Source: Rikenellaceae bacterium | Lineage (GTDB): Bacteria > Bacteroidota > Bacteroidia > Bacteroidales > Rikenellaceae | Assembly: GCA_017463585.1 (NCBI GenBank) | Contig: JAFTOX010000014.1 | Coordinates: forward strand, 1-64,000 | Length of the DNA stretch: 64,000 nt | Direction: 5' to 3' | Part shown: in pieces, positions 42,718 to 51,480 of the stretch | How positions within the stretch are numbered: the stretch's first letter is position 1 | Layout of the letters: each line of letters starts with the position of its first letter | Notes under the pieces: generated by a model | The model's input: only the letters and a program-made list of their open reading frames with translations | Databases searched by the model: none | What the model was told of the DNA's origin: nothing | Position numbers and translations under genes: made by a program

Positions 42718-43491
42718 GAAGATAGACGTTTGCAATCGGTCGGTCGCCTTTTGGAGGTGCTCGACGAGTTGCGCGAAAAGTGTCCGTGGGACCGCAAGCA
42801 GACCTTCGAGTCGTTGCGTAGCAATACGATCGAGGAGGCTTACGAGCTGGTCGATGCCATCACCGACGGCAATATGGACAATGTAAAGGAGGAGATTGGC
42901 GACCTGCTGCTGCACGTGGCATTCTACTCGAAAATGGGCGACGAGCAGGGACTGTTCGATATCGGCACGGTGGCTGACGCTCTGTGCGATAAGTTGATCT
43001 ACCGTCACCCGCACGTCTTTGGCGATATTCACGCCGATACACCCGAGGAGGTCAAACAGAATTGGGAGTTGCTCAAATTGCGCAAGAAAAAGCGCGCAGG
43101 GGGCCTGCTGAGTGGTGTTCCGCGCAGCCTGCCCTCGATGGTCAAGGCATTCCGCGTGGGCGAAAAGGCGGCCTCGGTAGGCTTCGATTGGGAGCGTCGC
43201 GAGGACGTCTGGGCTAAGGTTCAGGAGGAGATTAGCGAGGTGCAAACGGAGATCGACAACAAGGACCACGAGGCTTTGGAGGGTGAGTTTGGCGATCTGT
43301 TCTTTGCGCTGATCAACGCCTCGCGCCTCTATGGCATTGATCCCGAGCAGGCGCTGGAACGCACCAATCGCAAGTTCATTCAACGTTTCGGCGCGATCGA
43401 GCGTGGTGCGGCTGAGCAAGGACGCGAATTGGGTGATTTGACGCTCGACGAGATGGAGGAGCTGTGGCAAGCAGCCAAAAAATGTGACTAA
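42718..43491 (+). CDS. mazG: Nucleoside triphosphate pyrophosphohydrolase MazG
   Basis: About 257 aa with two MazG repeats. The first has CPWDRKQTFESLRSNTIEEAYELVDAI and EEIGDLLLHVAFYSKM (E-E-x2-E/D metal motifs). The second has KVQEEISEVQTEI and EGEFGDLFFALINASRLYGIDPEQAL. Hydrolyses NTPs/dNTPs to monophosphates for pool housekeeping. The ATG follows GAGAT in the leader. Confidence 0.95.
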   Translation, partial: EDRRLQSVGRLLEVLDELREKCPWDRKQTFESLRSNTIEEAYELVDAITDGNMDNVKEEIGDLLLHVAFYSKMGDEQGLFDIGTVADALCDKLIYRHPHVFGDIHADTPEEVKQNWELLKLRKKKRAGGLLSGVPRSLPSMVKAFRVGEKAASVGFDWERREDVWAKVQEEISEVQTEIDNKDHEALEGEFGDLFFALINASRLYGIDPEQALERTNRKFIQRFGAIERGAAEQGRELGDLTLDEMEELWQAAKKCD

Positions 43492-43537
43492 AAGTCAAAA
43501 AGTTGCGATAAAATTTGCTCTATATATAAATAAGTAT

Positions 43538-43585
43538 TATATTTGCAGCAGTAAAAGTGAACGATGAGGGGACGAGAGTCCCCTC
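43538..43585 (+). promoter_or_regulatory. Promoter and leader hairpin of the rimP-nusA-infB operon
   Basis: TATATTTG (43538-43545) is followed by a leader of about 130 nt carrying the hairpin GAGGGGAC (43566-43573) / GTCCCCTC (43578-43585) with a GAGA loop. No T-run follows, so it is not a plain terminator. It may bind a regulator (inference). Confidence 0.6.
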
Positions 43586-43682
43586 GTTTCGTAAATATAT
43601 CCCAGTGGCGAGTTGTTTTTTGCGGTGCATATCGATTTGTTTCGGGAGAGTCATTTGAAGTGTAAGTATAGTTGAAGATCCA

Positions 43683-44150
43683 ATGATTGATTGTAGTAAA
43701 ATAGTTGAAATTGCCGAACAGTTGCTCGCGGAGAGCGATATGTTCGTTGTGGAATGTACGTGTAACAACGCAAACGAGGTGGAGCTGATTATAGATAGCG
43801 ATACGTCGGTAGCTATTGATGTATGTGTTGATCTGAGCCGCGCGATCAACGAGCAGTTTGATCGTGACGTTGAGGATTTTTCGCTGATGGTTGCCTCGGC
43901 GGGTATCGGCTCGCCGTTGAAGGTCTATCGCCAATATCAGAAATTGATCGGTCGCCCTGTTGAGGTGTTGCTCGCGTGTGGCACCAAGATTCTGGCAACG
44001 ATGACCGAGGCAACCCCCGAGTCGATCACCCTCTCGTATGAGGAGAAGCAGGCGGTCGAGGGCAAGAAGCGCAAGCAGCTGGTAACGGTGGTCAATAGCT
44101 ATCCGCTTACCGAGGTCAAATGGACCAAAGAGTATCTCGATTATAAATAG
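43683..44150 (+). CDS. rimP: Ribosome maturation factor RimP
   Basis: 155 aa, 30S assembly factor. Motifs: V-E-C-T-C-N-N in the first strand, DLSRAINEQFDRDVEDFSLMVASAGIGSPL (the V-S-P-G-like block), and a C-terminal SH3-like domain with ITLSYEEK. Followed at 27 bp by nusA in the classic rimP-nusA-infB order. Confidence 0.93.
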   Translation: MIDCSKIVEIAEQLLAESDMFVVECTCNNANEVELIIDSDTSVAIDVCVDLSRAINEQFDRDVEDFSLMVASAGIGSPLKVYRQYQKLIGRPVEVLLACGTKILATMTEATPESITLSYEEKQAVEGKKRKQLVTVVNSYPLTEVKWTKEYLDYK

Positions 44151-44177
44151 TAACAAAATATAAAAGCTAAAAGAAAG

Positions 44178-45407
44178 ATGGACAATCTGAATCTTATCAG
44201 CAACTTTGCAGAGTTCAAAGAGCTGAAAAACATCGACAAGAGCACGATGATTGGTGTGTTGGAGGACGTTTTCCGCCACGCATTGCAGAAGCAGTACGAG
44301 ACGGACGAGAACTTCGACGTGATCATCAACCCCGAGAAGGGCGACCTCGAAATTTGGCGTAACCGTACGGTTGTGGCCGATGACGAGGTTGAGAACCCCA
44401 ATATGCAGATCTCGGTTTCGGAGGCAAAGCAGATCGACCCCACCTACGAGGTTGGTGACGAGTATGCTGACGAGATCAAACTCAACTCGTTCGGTCGTCG
44501 TACCGTGCTGTCGCTGCGTCAGAATCTGGCGTCGCGTATCCTCGACTTGGAGAAGGCTAACCTCTACGAGAAGTACTCGGAGAAGGTGGGCGAGATCATC
44601 ACCGGCGAGGTCTATCAGGTTTGGAAGAAGGAGATTCTGGTGCTCGACGACGAGGACAACGAACTGTTGTTGCCCAAGAGCGAGCAGATTCCCAGCGATT
44701 TCTTCCGCAAGGGCGACACGATCCGCGCTATCGTTTCGCGCGTGGAGATGATCAACGGCACACCGAAGATCATTCTGTCGCGTACGGCTAACGAGTTCTT
44801 GGAGCGTCTGTTCGAGCAGGAGGTTCCCGAGATCTTCGACGGCCTGATCACCATCAAGAAGATCGTTCGAATCCCCGGCGAGCGTGCTAAGGTTGCGGTT
44901 GAGTCGTATGACGATCGTATCGACCCCGTAGGTGCTTGCGTGGGTGTCAAGGGCTCGCGTATCTACTCGGTGGTTAAGGAGTTGCGCAACGAGAATATCG
45001 ACGTTGTGAACTTCACGACCAACACCCAGCTGATGATCCAGCGTGCGCTGAATCCCGCTAAGATCTCGACTATCACCATCGACGAGGAGAGCAAGACCGC
45101 ATCGGTATATTTGAAGCCCGATCAGGTTTCGTTGGCTATCGGTAAGGGCGGTCTGAATATCCGTCTGGCTAAGATGCTGACGGGTTATGACGTCGATGTT
45201 TATCGTGAGGTCGAGGAGGAAGACGTTGATTTGAAGGAGTTTGCTGACGAGATCGAGCCGTGGATCATCGACGCTTTGAAGGGTATCGGTTGCGATACCG
45301 CCAAGAGCGTCATCGCACTGCCTATCGACGAGCTGGCTCGCCGTGCCGATTTGGAGGAGGATACCGCTAAGGAGGTGGTAGCAATTCTCCGCGCTGAATT
45401 TGAATAA
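44178..45407 (+). CDS. nusA: Transcription termination/antitermination protein NusA
   Basis: 409 aa. N-terminal RNAP-binding domain (SMIGVLEDVFRHALQKQY after LKNIDK), S1 domain (GEIITGEVYQVWKKEILVL), KH domains (GACVGVKGSRIYSVVKELRNENIDVV and VSLAIGKGGLNIRLAKMLTGYDVDV). A short C-terminal helix-hairpin-helix (LKGIGCDTAKSVIALP) replaces the long acidic repeats of E. coli NusA. Confidence 0.96.
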   Translation: MDNLNLISNFAEFKELKNIDKSTMIGVLEDVFRHALQKQYETDENFDVIINPEKGDLEIWRNRTVVADDEVENPNMQISVSEAKQIDPTYEVGDEYADEIKLNSFGRRTVLSLRQNLASRILDLEKANLYEKYSEKVGEIITGEVYQVWKKEILVLDDEDNELLLPKSEQIPSDFFRKGDTIRAIVSRVEMINGTPKIILSRTANEFLERLFEQEVPEIFDGLITIKKIVRIPGERAKVAVESYDDRIDPVGACVGVKGSRIYSVVKELRNENIDVVNFTTNTQLMIQRALNPAKISTITIDEESKTASVYLKPDQVSLAIGKGGLNIRLAKMLTGYDVDVYREVEEEDVDLKEFADEIEPWIIDALKGIGCDTAKSVIALPIDELARRADLEEDTAKEVVAILRAEFE

Positions 45408-45410
45408 ATG

Positions 45411-45435
45411 AAAGATTTACGAAAGCTAAATCTTT
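45411..45435 (+). other. Perfect hairpin between nusA and infB
   Basis: AAAGATTTA (45411-45419) and TAAATCTTT (45427-45435) flank a CGAAAGC loop, four bases after the nusA stop codon. There is no strong T-run; it may be a processing site or weak attenuator before infB. Confidence 0.6.
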
Positions 45436-45481
45436 GCACTACTCTCAATTTTTAATTTTGTAAATCTTTTAAACGAACAGT

Positions 45482-48235
45482 ATGTCAAACGAACGTAAAC
45501 TTAGACTCAATCAAGTTGCGAGAGAGTTCAAAGTTGGAGTAAGCAGCATAGCCGAATTTCTCGATAAGAAGGGCATCAAGATCGACAGCACGCCTAACAC
45601 GCTGATCGATCAGCAGATGTATGCTCTGCTTGAAAAGGAGTTTGGTTCGAACCGAGGCGGCAATCCGCGCGGTGAGGTGCGTGAGCGTATCTCGCAGAAG
45701 TCGACTGCCGTATCGATCGGTCAGAAGAAGGGTGAGGACGACTTCAAAGATGAGGTTGTAATCAAGAGTAAGAGTATCTCGGTTAAGGACGAGGTGAAGG
45801 CGATGGGTCCGAAGATTTTGGGCACTATCGATCTGGGTGGCAAGAAGGCAAAGCCTGCGCAGCAGCCCGCCGCACCTGCTCCCAAACCGCAACCTAAACC
45901 TGCGGCAAAGCCCGCAGAGAAACCCGCTCAGTCGAAGGTTGAGAAGCCCGTAGCGGCACCCGCTCCGAAGGTTGAGCCCCAACCCGTGCAGAGCGATATC
46001 CAGACCAAGACCTACGATGAGCGTCTGGCTGAGAGCAAGGACGATATCTTCCGTCCTCAGTCGTCGCAGTTGTCGGGTCCGAATGTGATTGGCACGATCG
46101 ACGTGTCGCAGTTCCAGCCGGGCGGTCGTCACCCCAAGCGCAAGCGCATTACCAAGGATAAGGTCGATGTAACGAAGGCGCAGCAAGGTGGTCAGCAGAA
46201 ACCCGCTAATGGTGGCAATAAGCCCAACCAGCCCAAGCAGCAGAATGCGGCTCAGCAGCAGGCAGCGCAGCAGGGTGGTGGCAAGAAGAAAAAGAATAAG
46301 CAGAAGCCCGCACCCAAACCCGTTGTACGCCCCGAGGTTAGCGACGAGGAGGTAGCAAAGCAGGTTAAAGATACTTTGGCACGTCTGACGGCCAAGAATT
46401 CGAAGAGCAAGGGTGCGAAGTATCGTAAGGAGAAGCGTGAGGCTGTTTCGGCCAAGATGAACGAGGAGATGGAGCGTCAGGAGATGGAGCGCTCGGTATT
46501 GAAGGTTACGGAGTTCGTAACCGTCAGCGAGTTGGCTACGATGATGAACGTTTCGGTCAATGAGGTCATTATGGCTTGTATGAACTTGGGTCTGATGGTG
46601 TCGATCAACCAGCGTCTGGACGCTGAGGCATTGGTTGTAGTTGCCGAGGAGTTCGGTTTCACGGTTGAGTTCGTATCGGTCGAGATTCAGGAGGCTATCG
46701 AGGACGAGGGCGACTCGGAGGAGGAGCTGATTTCGCGTCCGCCGATCGTGGTTGTGATGGGACACGTCGATCACGGTAAGACCTCGTTGTTGGATAATAT
46801 CCGTAAGACCAACGTCATCGAGGGTGAGGCCGGCGGTATCACGCAGCACATCGGTGCATATAGCGTTGAGCTGAATGGTCAGAAGATCACCTTCCTCGAC
46901 ACCCCGGGCCACGAGGCATTTACAGCAATGCGTGCGCGTGGTGCGAAGGTTACCGACGTTGCGATTATCATCGTTGCGGCTGACGACCACGTGATGCCGC
47001 AGACGGTCGAGGCAATCAACCACGCCTCGGCAGCAGGTGTGCCTATCGTGTTCGCAATCAATAAGATCGATAAGCCCGCAGCAAATCCCGACCACATCAA
47101 GGAGCAGTTGGCTAATATGAACTATCTGGTCGAGGATTGGGGTGGTAAGTACCAGTGCCAGGAGGTGTCGGCTAAGAAGGGTATGAACCTCGATAAGTTG
47201 CTCGAAAAGGTGCTGTTGGAGGCCGAGCTGTTGGAGTTGAAGGCTAATCCCGACCGCCGTGCAACGGGTACGGTGATCGAATCGACGCTGGATAAGGGTC
47301 GCGGTTACGTTGCGACGTTGCTCGTGCAGAACGGTACGTTGCGCGTGGGCGATGTAATGCTGTCGGGTGTTCATTCGGGTCGTGTTAAGGCGATGTTTAA
47401 CGAGCGCGGCCAGAAGGTCAATGAGGCACCTCCCTCGACACCCGTTCAGGTGTTGGGTCTGAATGGTGCTCCCGCGTCGGGCGATACGTTCAATGTGATG
47501 GAGGACGATCGTTCGGCACGCGAGATCGCAAACAAGCGTGAGCAGTTGCAGCGTATGCAGGGCATTATGACCCAGAAGCACGTAACGCTCGACGAGATCG
47601 GTCGTCGTATCGCTATCGGCTCGTTCAAGGAGTTGAACATCATCGTCAAGGGTGACGTGGACGGCTCGGTTGAGGCAATGACGGGCTCGTTGATCAAGCT
47701 ATCGAAGGAGGAGGTTCAGGTGAACGTGATCCACTCGGCGGTAGGTCAGATCTCGGAGTCGGACGTTCTGTTGGCAGCTGCTTCGAATGCGATTATCGTC
47801 GGTTTCCAGGTGCGTCCGTCGGCAGGCGCACGTCGTCTGGCTGAGTCGGAGGAGATCGAGATCCGTCTGTATTCGATCATCTACGACGCGATCAACGATA
47901 TCAAGGACGCAATCGAGGGTATGTTGGAGCCCGTTATGAAGGAGGAGATCGTATGCTCGGTTGAGGTGCTCGAAACCTTCAAGATTTCGAAGGTTGGTAC
48001 CATTGCGGGCTGTATCGTTCGTGAGGGTAAGCTCACCCGTAACACATCGATCCGCGTGATCCGCGACGGTATTGTGATCTACACGGGTCGTCTTGGCTCG
48101 TTGAAGCGTTACAAGGACGACGTCAAGGAGGTTACGAACGGTATGGAGTGCGGTCTTAATATCGAGAGCTTCAACGATATTCGTGTTGGCGATATCGTCG
48201 AGGGCTACGAGCAGGTTGAGGTTAAGCGCAAGTAA
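45482..48235 (+). CDS. infB: Translation initiation factor IF-2
   Basis: 917 aa. The N-terminal IF2_N module ([19 protein letters not shown]) is followed by a long Pro/Ala/Lys/Gln-rich linker (~115-290) and a second IF2_N-like domain ([21 protein letters not shown]). The G domain has [21 protein letters not shown] and a SAKKG motif; domains II-IV follow. Delivers fMet-tRNA to the 30S subunit. Last gene of the rimP operon. Confidence 0.97.
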   Translation: MSNERKLRLNQVAREFKVGVSSIAEFLDKKGIKIDSTPNTLIDQQMYALLEKEFGSNRGGNPRGEVRERISQKSTAVSIGQKKGEDDFKDEVVIKSKSISVKDEVKAMGPKILGTIDLGGKKAKPAQQPAAPAPKPQPKPAAKPAEKPAQSKVEKPVAAPAPKVEPQPVQSDIQTKTYDERLAESKDDIFRPQSSQLSGPNVIGTIDVSQFQPGGRHPKRKRITKDKVDVTKAQQGGQQKPANGGNKPNQPKQQNAAQQQAAQQGGGKKKKNKQKPAPKPVVRPEVSDEEVAKQVKDTLARLTAKNSKSKGAKYRKEKREAVSAKMNEEMERQEMERSVLKVTEFVTVSELATMMNVSVNEVIMACMNLGLMVSINQRLDAEALVVVAEEFGFTVEFVSVEIQEAIEDEGDSEEELISRPPIVVVMGHVDHGKTSLLDNIRKTNVIEGEAGGITQHIGAYSVELNGQKITFLDTPGHEAFTAMRARGAKVTDVAIIIVAADDHVMPQTVEAINHASAAGVPIVFAINKIDKPAANPDHIKEQLANMNYLVEDWGGKYQCQEVSAKKGMNLDKLLEKVLLEAELLELKANPDRRATGTVIESTLDKGRGYVATLLVQNGTLRVGDVMLSGVHSGRVKAMFNERGQKVNEAPPSTPVQVLGLNGAPASGDTFNVMEDDRSAREIANKREQLQRMQGIMTQKHVTLDEIGRRIAIGSFKELNIIVKGDVDGSVEAMTGSLIKLSKEEVQVNVIHSAVGQISESDVLLAAASNAIIVGFQVRPSAGARRLAESEEIEIRLYSIIYDAINDIKDAIEGMLEPVMKEEIVCSVEVLETFKISKVGTIAGCIVREGKLTRNTSIRVIRDGIVIYTGRLGSLKRYKDDVKEVTNGMECGLNIESFNDIRVGDIVEGYEQVEVKRK

Positions 48236-48256
48236 ACCGATTTCTATATCCCGAAA

Positions 48257-48293
48257 AGAGGGTTGCACCATCAGGTGCGACTCTCTTTTTTTT
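48257..48293 (+). terminator. Terminator of rimP-nusA-infB
   Basis: AGAGGGTTGCACC (48257-48269) pairs with GGTGCGACTCTCT (48274-48286), then a T-run. Confidence 0.88.
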
Positions 48294-48326
48294 GTGCGTA
48301 CTATTGCATTTAATCTTTTCGATTAC

Positions 48327-48334
48327 TATATTTG
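48327..48334 (+). promoter_or_regulatory. -7 element directly abutting a start codon
   Basis: TATATTTG ends only 3 bp before the ATG at 48338, so a transcript from it would have almost no leader. Confidence 0.55.
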
Positions 48335-48337
48335 TGA

Positions 48338-48961
48338 ATGAAAGTGCTCAAAATCATCACTCTATGGCTGGTCGCAGTGGCGACTTTCGGTGGGTGTAGT
48401 GGCGCGAGAGGCGGCTCTAAGGCCGATTTCGAGCTGTTGCAACGTGAACTTCGTGAGGGCGATCTGCTCTTTCGTCGAGGTATTGGCGTGCTGGGGCGGG
48501 CGGTTACGGCAGCAGACGATGAGGGGCAGTTTTCGCACGTGGGCATTGCCGTTAAGGTCGATGATGAGTGGCGCGTGGCGCACGCAGTTCCCGACGAGCC
48601 CGATTTCGAGGGCGACTTCGATAGGGTAAAGTGCGAGCCGATTGAGCGCTTCTATGACGAATTTCGTGCGGGTAATGGGGCGGTATATCGCCCAAACGTG
48701 GCGAACGAAACAATCGCAGTAGCGGTGCGTAATGCGCTAAGACTCAGTGCCGAGCAGCGACCATTCGACCACGATTACGACCTCGGCGACACAACGGCGT
48801 TGTACTGCACCGAGCTGGTCGAATATGTTTTCGGGCTGGGTGGAGTGTCGATGAGCGAGGGGCGACAAACTCACGTGAACTTTCCGAGTATGACGGGCGA
48901 CTACATTATGCCCTCGGACTTGACAAAGAATAACAAACTTAACCCTATTTATTCATTCTAA
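48338..48961 (+). CDS. YiiX/YebB-like NlpC/P60 cysteine hydrolase lipoprotein
   Basis: 207 aa. Lipoprotein signal with lipobox (ATFGGCS). The circularly permuted papain-like fold of the YiiX family is shown by REGDLLFRRG, the catalytic His in FSHVGIAV and the Cys in ALYCTELVEYVF. Such proteins are thought to cleave amide or ester bonds in cell-wall or lipid substrates. The start codon lies 3 bp after a TATATTTG element. Confidence 0.87.
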   Translation: MKVLKIITLWLVAVATFGGCSGARGGSKADFELLQRELREGDLLFRRGIGVLGRAVTAADDEGQFSHVGIAVKVDDEWRVAHAVPDEPDFEGDFDRVKCEPIERFYDEFRAGNGAVYRPNVANETIAVAVRNALRLSAEQRPFDHDYDLGDTTALYCTELVEYVFGLGGVSMSEGRQTHVNFPSMTGDYIMPSDLTKNNKLNPIYSF

Positions 48962-48974
48962 AATCTAAATGACT

Positions 48975-49379
48975 ATGAAGAAATTTTTTTCACTTTTGGC
49001 AGTTGCCGTAGCGATGTTTATGGTATCTTGCTCGTCAGCGCCTGCAACTCCGAGCGATGCAGCTGTTGAGTACTATCAGTGTGTAGCCAATGGCGACTAT
49101 GAGGCTTTTGCTAATGCAATCCACTACGACACTACCGACCCTGAGGAGATTGCTGAGGGCAAGGCAATGATTATCTCTCTGTACAAGGAGAAGGCTGCAC
49201 CTGAGATTGAGAAGAAGGGTGGTGTGAAGAGCGTCGAGGCTACGGGTGAGACTATCAGCGAGGACGGCAATACGGCTAATGTTCAGCTCAAAATCGTCTA
49301 TGGCGATGGTTCGGAGAAGACCGAAGATGTTAAGATGGTAAAGGTTGATGACAAGTGGCTGCTTGCATTTGACAAGTAG
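48975..49379 (+). CDS. DUF4878-like lipoprotein
   Basis: 134 aa from ATG 48975 (an in-frame ATG lies at 48969). Lipoprotein signal with lipobox MVSCSS, then a single NTF2-like domain (DAAVEYYQCVANGDYEAFANAI...VKMVKVDDKWLLAFDK), characteristic of DUF4878 lumazine-binding-like proteins. Function unknown. It lies 13 bp after the YiiX-like gene. Confidence 0.82.
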   Translation: MKKFFSLLAVAVAMFMVSCSSAPATPSDAAVEYYQCVANGDYEAFANAIHYDTTDPEEIAEGKAMIISLYKEKAAPEIEKKGGVKSVEATGETISEDGNTANVQLKIVYGDGSEKTEDVKMVKVDDKWLLAFDK

Positions 49380-49417
49380 GCGTTAGGCAGTAGGCAACAC
49401 ACCTATATTAACACAAA

Positions 49418-49448
49418 AACGCAGGCCGATGAGGTCTGCGTTTTTGTG
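49418..49448. terminator. Terminator between convergent genes
   Basis: CGCAGGCC pairs with GGTCTGCG within A- and T-rich flanks, between the DUF4878 gene and the DUF4295 gene. Confidence 0.8.
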
Positions 49449-49499
49449 TTGAGAGCCTAAGCTCATCAACTCCAATTTTGAATGGTTAGTTCAGCGCGA

Positions 49500-49655
49500 T
49501 TATTTCTTCTCGAAGAAATCCTTCACCTGATCGTTAGCGATAATGCCCTCTTTGAACATATAAGCGCCAGTCTTCTCCGACTTAACCATCTTGATGCACT
49601 TGGTAAAGTTCTTACCAGTACCGGTTTTCAGGGTTGCAACTACTTTCTTTGCCAT
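49500..49655 (-). CDS. DUF4295 small basic protein
   Basis: 51 aa, MAKKVVATLKTGTGKNF... ending KDFFEKK. Bacteroidetes DUF4295 proteins sit next to rpmG, as here (the L33 gene ends 8 bp upstream). Size, Lys content and operon suggest a ribosome-associated role, but the function is not known to me. Confidence 0.9.
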   Translation of the reverse strand: MAKKVVATLKTGTGKNFTKCIKMVKSEKTGAYMFKEGIIANDQVKDFFEKK

Positions 49656-49663
49656 AATGCTTA

Positions 49664-49846
49664 CTATTTAATTTCGCGGTGAACGGTTACCTTTTTCAGG
49701 TAGGGGTTGTACTTTTTACGCTCCAGACGGTCGGGAGTGTTCTTCTTGTTCTTGGTGGTGATGTAGCGCGACATACCCGGAACGCCACTTGCCTTCTGCT
49801 CAGTGCACTCGAGGATCACCTGAACTCTGTTACCTTTCTTTGCCAT
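49664..49846 (-). CDS. rpmG: 50S ribosomal protein L33
   Basis: 60 aa: [17 protein letters not shown], then [26 protein letters not shown], the L33 signature. It has a single Cys (Cys14) and lacks the paired zinc-ribbon cysteines, so it is the zinc-independent form. Middle gene of rpmB-rpmG-DUF4295. Confidence 0.96.
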   Translation of the reverse strand: MAKKGNRVQVILECTEQKASGVPGMSRYITTKNKKNTPDRLERKKYNPYLKKVTVHREIK

Positions 49847-49866
49847 TTGTTGTTACCTCGTTTAAA

Positions 49867-50100
49867 TTAGTAAACCTTACGAGCTGCAGCTGCCTCTTTG
49901 AGAGCGTTTGCAAGACCCTTTTTGTTAATAGTTTTCATACCTGCTGCCGACACTTTGAGTGTAATCCAGCGGTTCTCTTCTTCCGACCAGAAACGCTTAG
50001 TTTTCAGATTGGGGCTGAACTTGCGCTTGGTCTTACGGTTCGAGTGAGAAACATTGTTACCCACCATCGCAACCTTACCAGTAATTTCGCAGACTTTCAT
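49867..50100 (-). CDS. rpmB: 50S ribosomal protein L28
   Basis: 77 aa: [38 protein letters not shown] and [17 protein letters not shown] are diagnostic L28 blocks. No zinc-ribbon Cys pairs. First gene of the small ribosomal operon, with a minus-strand TATATTTG at 50145-50152. Confidence 0.96.
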   Translation of the reverse strand: MKVCEITGKVAMVGNNVSHSNRKTKRKFSPNLKTKRFWSEEENRWITLKVSAAGMKTINKKGLANALKEAAAARKVY

Positions 50101-50144
50101 CGTTTAATTATTTGTTAATATTGCACCCATATATTTTGGGCGTG

Positions 50145-50152
50145 CAAATATA
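50145..50152 (-). promoter_or_regulatory. Promoter -7 element of rpmB operon
   Basis: Minus-strand TATATTTG (CAAATATA on plus), 45 bp before rpmB. Confidence 0.65.
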
Positions 50153-50220
50153 CGAACTTTTTACTACACTACAAACTTTTCGCACTCTCTTTTTCACTTT
50201 TTGGACCTCCGAGAATCGAA

Positions 50221-51471
50221 TTATTCGCCTTTTTGGTCGATAATGGCATCGCGGAGCAGTGTTGCAGCCACGCCCGAGGCACGTTCGATCACCTGCGAGC
50301 GCACCGTACCGAGCACGCGGCACTCCGAGCGAACGCCATTCGGAGTAGCCACAGCGAACCAAACTGTGCCCACAGGCTTCTCCTCCGAGCCACCCGTAGG
50401 ACCCGCAATGCCCGTGGTCGCAACGGCATAGTCGGCACCGCTAATGCGACGTGCGCCCTCAGCCATCTGCTCGGCAACCGTTTGACTCACTGCGCCATAG
50501 CGCTCGATGTCGGCCATATTGACACCCAACACCTGTGCCTTGGCCTCGTTGCTGTACGAAACCACACCGCAGAGGAAATAGCTCGACGCTCCTGCCTGAG
50601 CCGTAAATCGTGAGGCTATCACACCGCCTGTGCAACTCTCGGCTACGGCAAGCGTTAAGCCTTTGTTAATTAATAGGTTATGGACGTAAGTGAAGATCGA
50701 TTCGTGTTCGTAACCAACCACATATTGCGGAATCAGCTCCTCCAACTCTTCAAAACGGCGGTCGATCTCGTCGCCCACCTCTCGACCATCGACCTCGTAT
50801 GCCGACAGACGCAGTCGCACCTGCGAGGGCGAGGGCAGATATGCCAATTTGATATATTCGGGCAGTGCGTCCTCCCACGCCTCGATTCTCTTGGCGAGCA
50901 TCGACTCAGCCAAACCCGTAGTGATCATCGTACGGTGAACAACCTGTTTCAGAGCGAATTGTGCGCGCAGACGAGGCAGCACCTCCTCCTGCATCAAGTG
51001 CTCCATCTCGAACGGCACACCCGGCAACGACACCACCACCTTGCCCTCGCGTTCGAACCACATTGCGGGGGCTGTTCCGTGTGCATTGTGCAGCACGGTG
51101 CAGCTATCGGGCACATCGGCCTGACTTTGATTGAGTTCGTTAAATTCGATTCCGCGGGCGGTGAGCATTGCTCTAACGTGCTCATAGACAGCCTCGTTGC
51201 GCACCAACGTCATTCCGAAATATTCGGCCAGCGTGCGCTTCGTAATGTCGTCCTTCGTGGGGCCCAATCCACCCGTCATAATGACCAGATCGCACTGCGC
51301 GAGCGACGTGTCGAGTGCCTCGATGATTCGCTGGCGGTCGTCGCCAATCGACAGACGCTCGGTAACGACCACGCCCGCCGAGTTCAAGGCACGCGAGATG
51401 TAAGCGGCGTTGGTATCCACGATCTGACCGATCAGGATCTCATCGCCGATAGTGATGATTTGTGCTTGCAT
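50221..51471 (-). CDS. cinA: CinA-family nicotinamide-nucleotide amidase
   Basis: 416 aa. N-terminal MoaB-like COG1058 domain (GDEILIGQIVDTNAAYI, MTGGLGPTKDDIT, PGVPFEMEHLM) and C-terminal amidohydrolase domain (AVAESCTGGVIASRFT, SYSNEAKAQVLGV, YAVATTGIAGPTGG). Expected to deamidate NMN to nicotinate mononucleotide, recycling NAD by-products. Nine bp after pyrD. The 'competence' name does not imply competence here. Confidence 0.93.
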   Translation of the reverse strand: MQAQIITIGDEILIGQIVDTNAAYISRALNSAGVVVTERLSIGDDRQRIIEALDTSLAQCDLVIMTGGLGPTKDDITKRTLAEYFGMTLVRNEAVYEHVRAMLTARGIEFNELNQSQADVPDSCTVLHNAHGTAPAMWFEREGKVVVSLPGVPFEMEHLMQEEVLPRLRAQFALKQVVHRTMITTGLAESMLAKRIEAWEDALPEYIKLAYLPSPSQVRLRLSAYEVDGREVGDEIDRRFEELEELIPQYVVGYEHESIFTYVHNLLINKGLTLAVAESCTGGVIASRFTAQAGASSYFLCGVVSYSNEAKAQVLGVNMADIERYGAVSQTVAEQMAEGARRISGADYAVATTGIAGPTGGSEEKPVGTVWFAVATPNGVRSECRVLGTVRSQVIERASGVAATLLRDAIIDQKGE

Positions 51472-51480
51472 AGATTGTTG

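Noticed and set aside
45840-46330. Low-complexity stretch in infB
   Set aside because: It is the normal flexible Pro/Ala/Lys/Gln linker of bacterial IF-2, not a foreign insertion.
45485-47581. Long antisense open frame opposite infB
   Set aside because: Same codon-bias artefact; no start context, no domain, and IF-2 on the other strand is unambiguous.
50221-51471. CinA as evidence of natural competence
   Set aside because: No com genes are present; the domains fit NMN amidase housekeeping.
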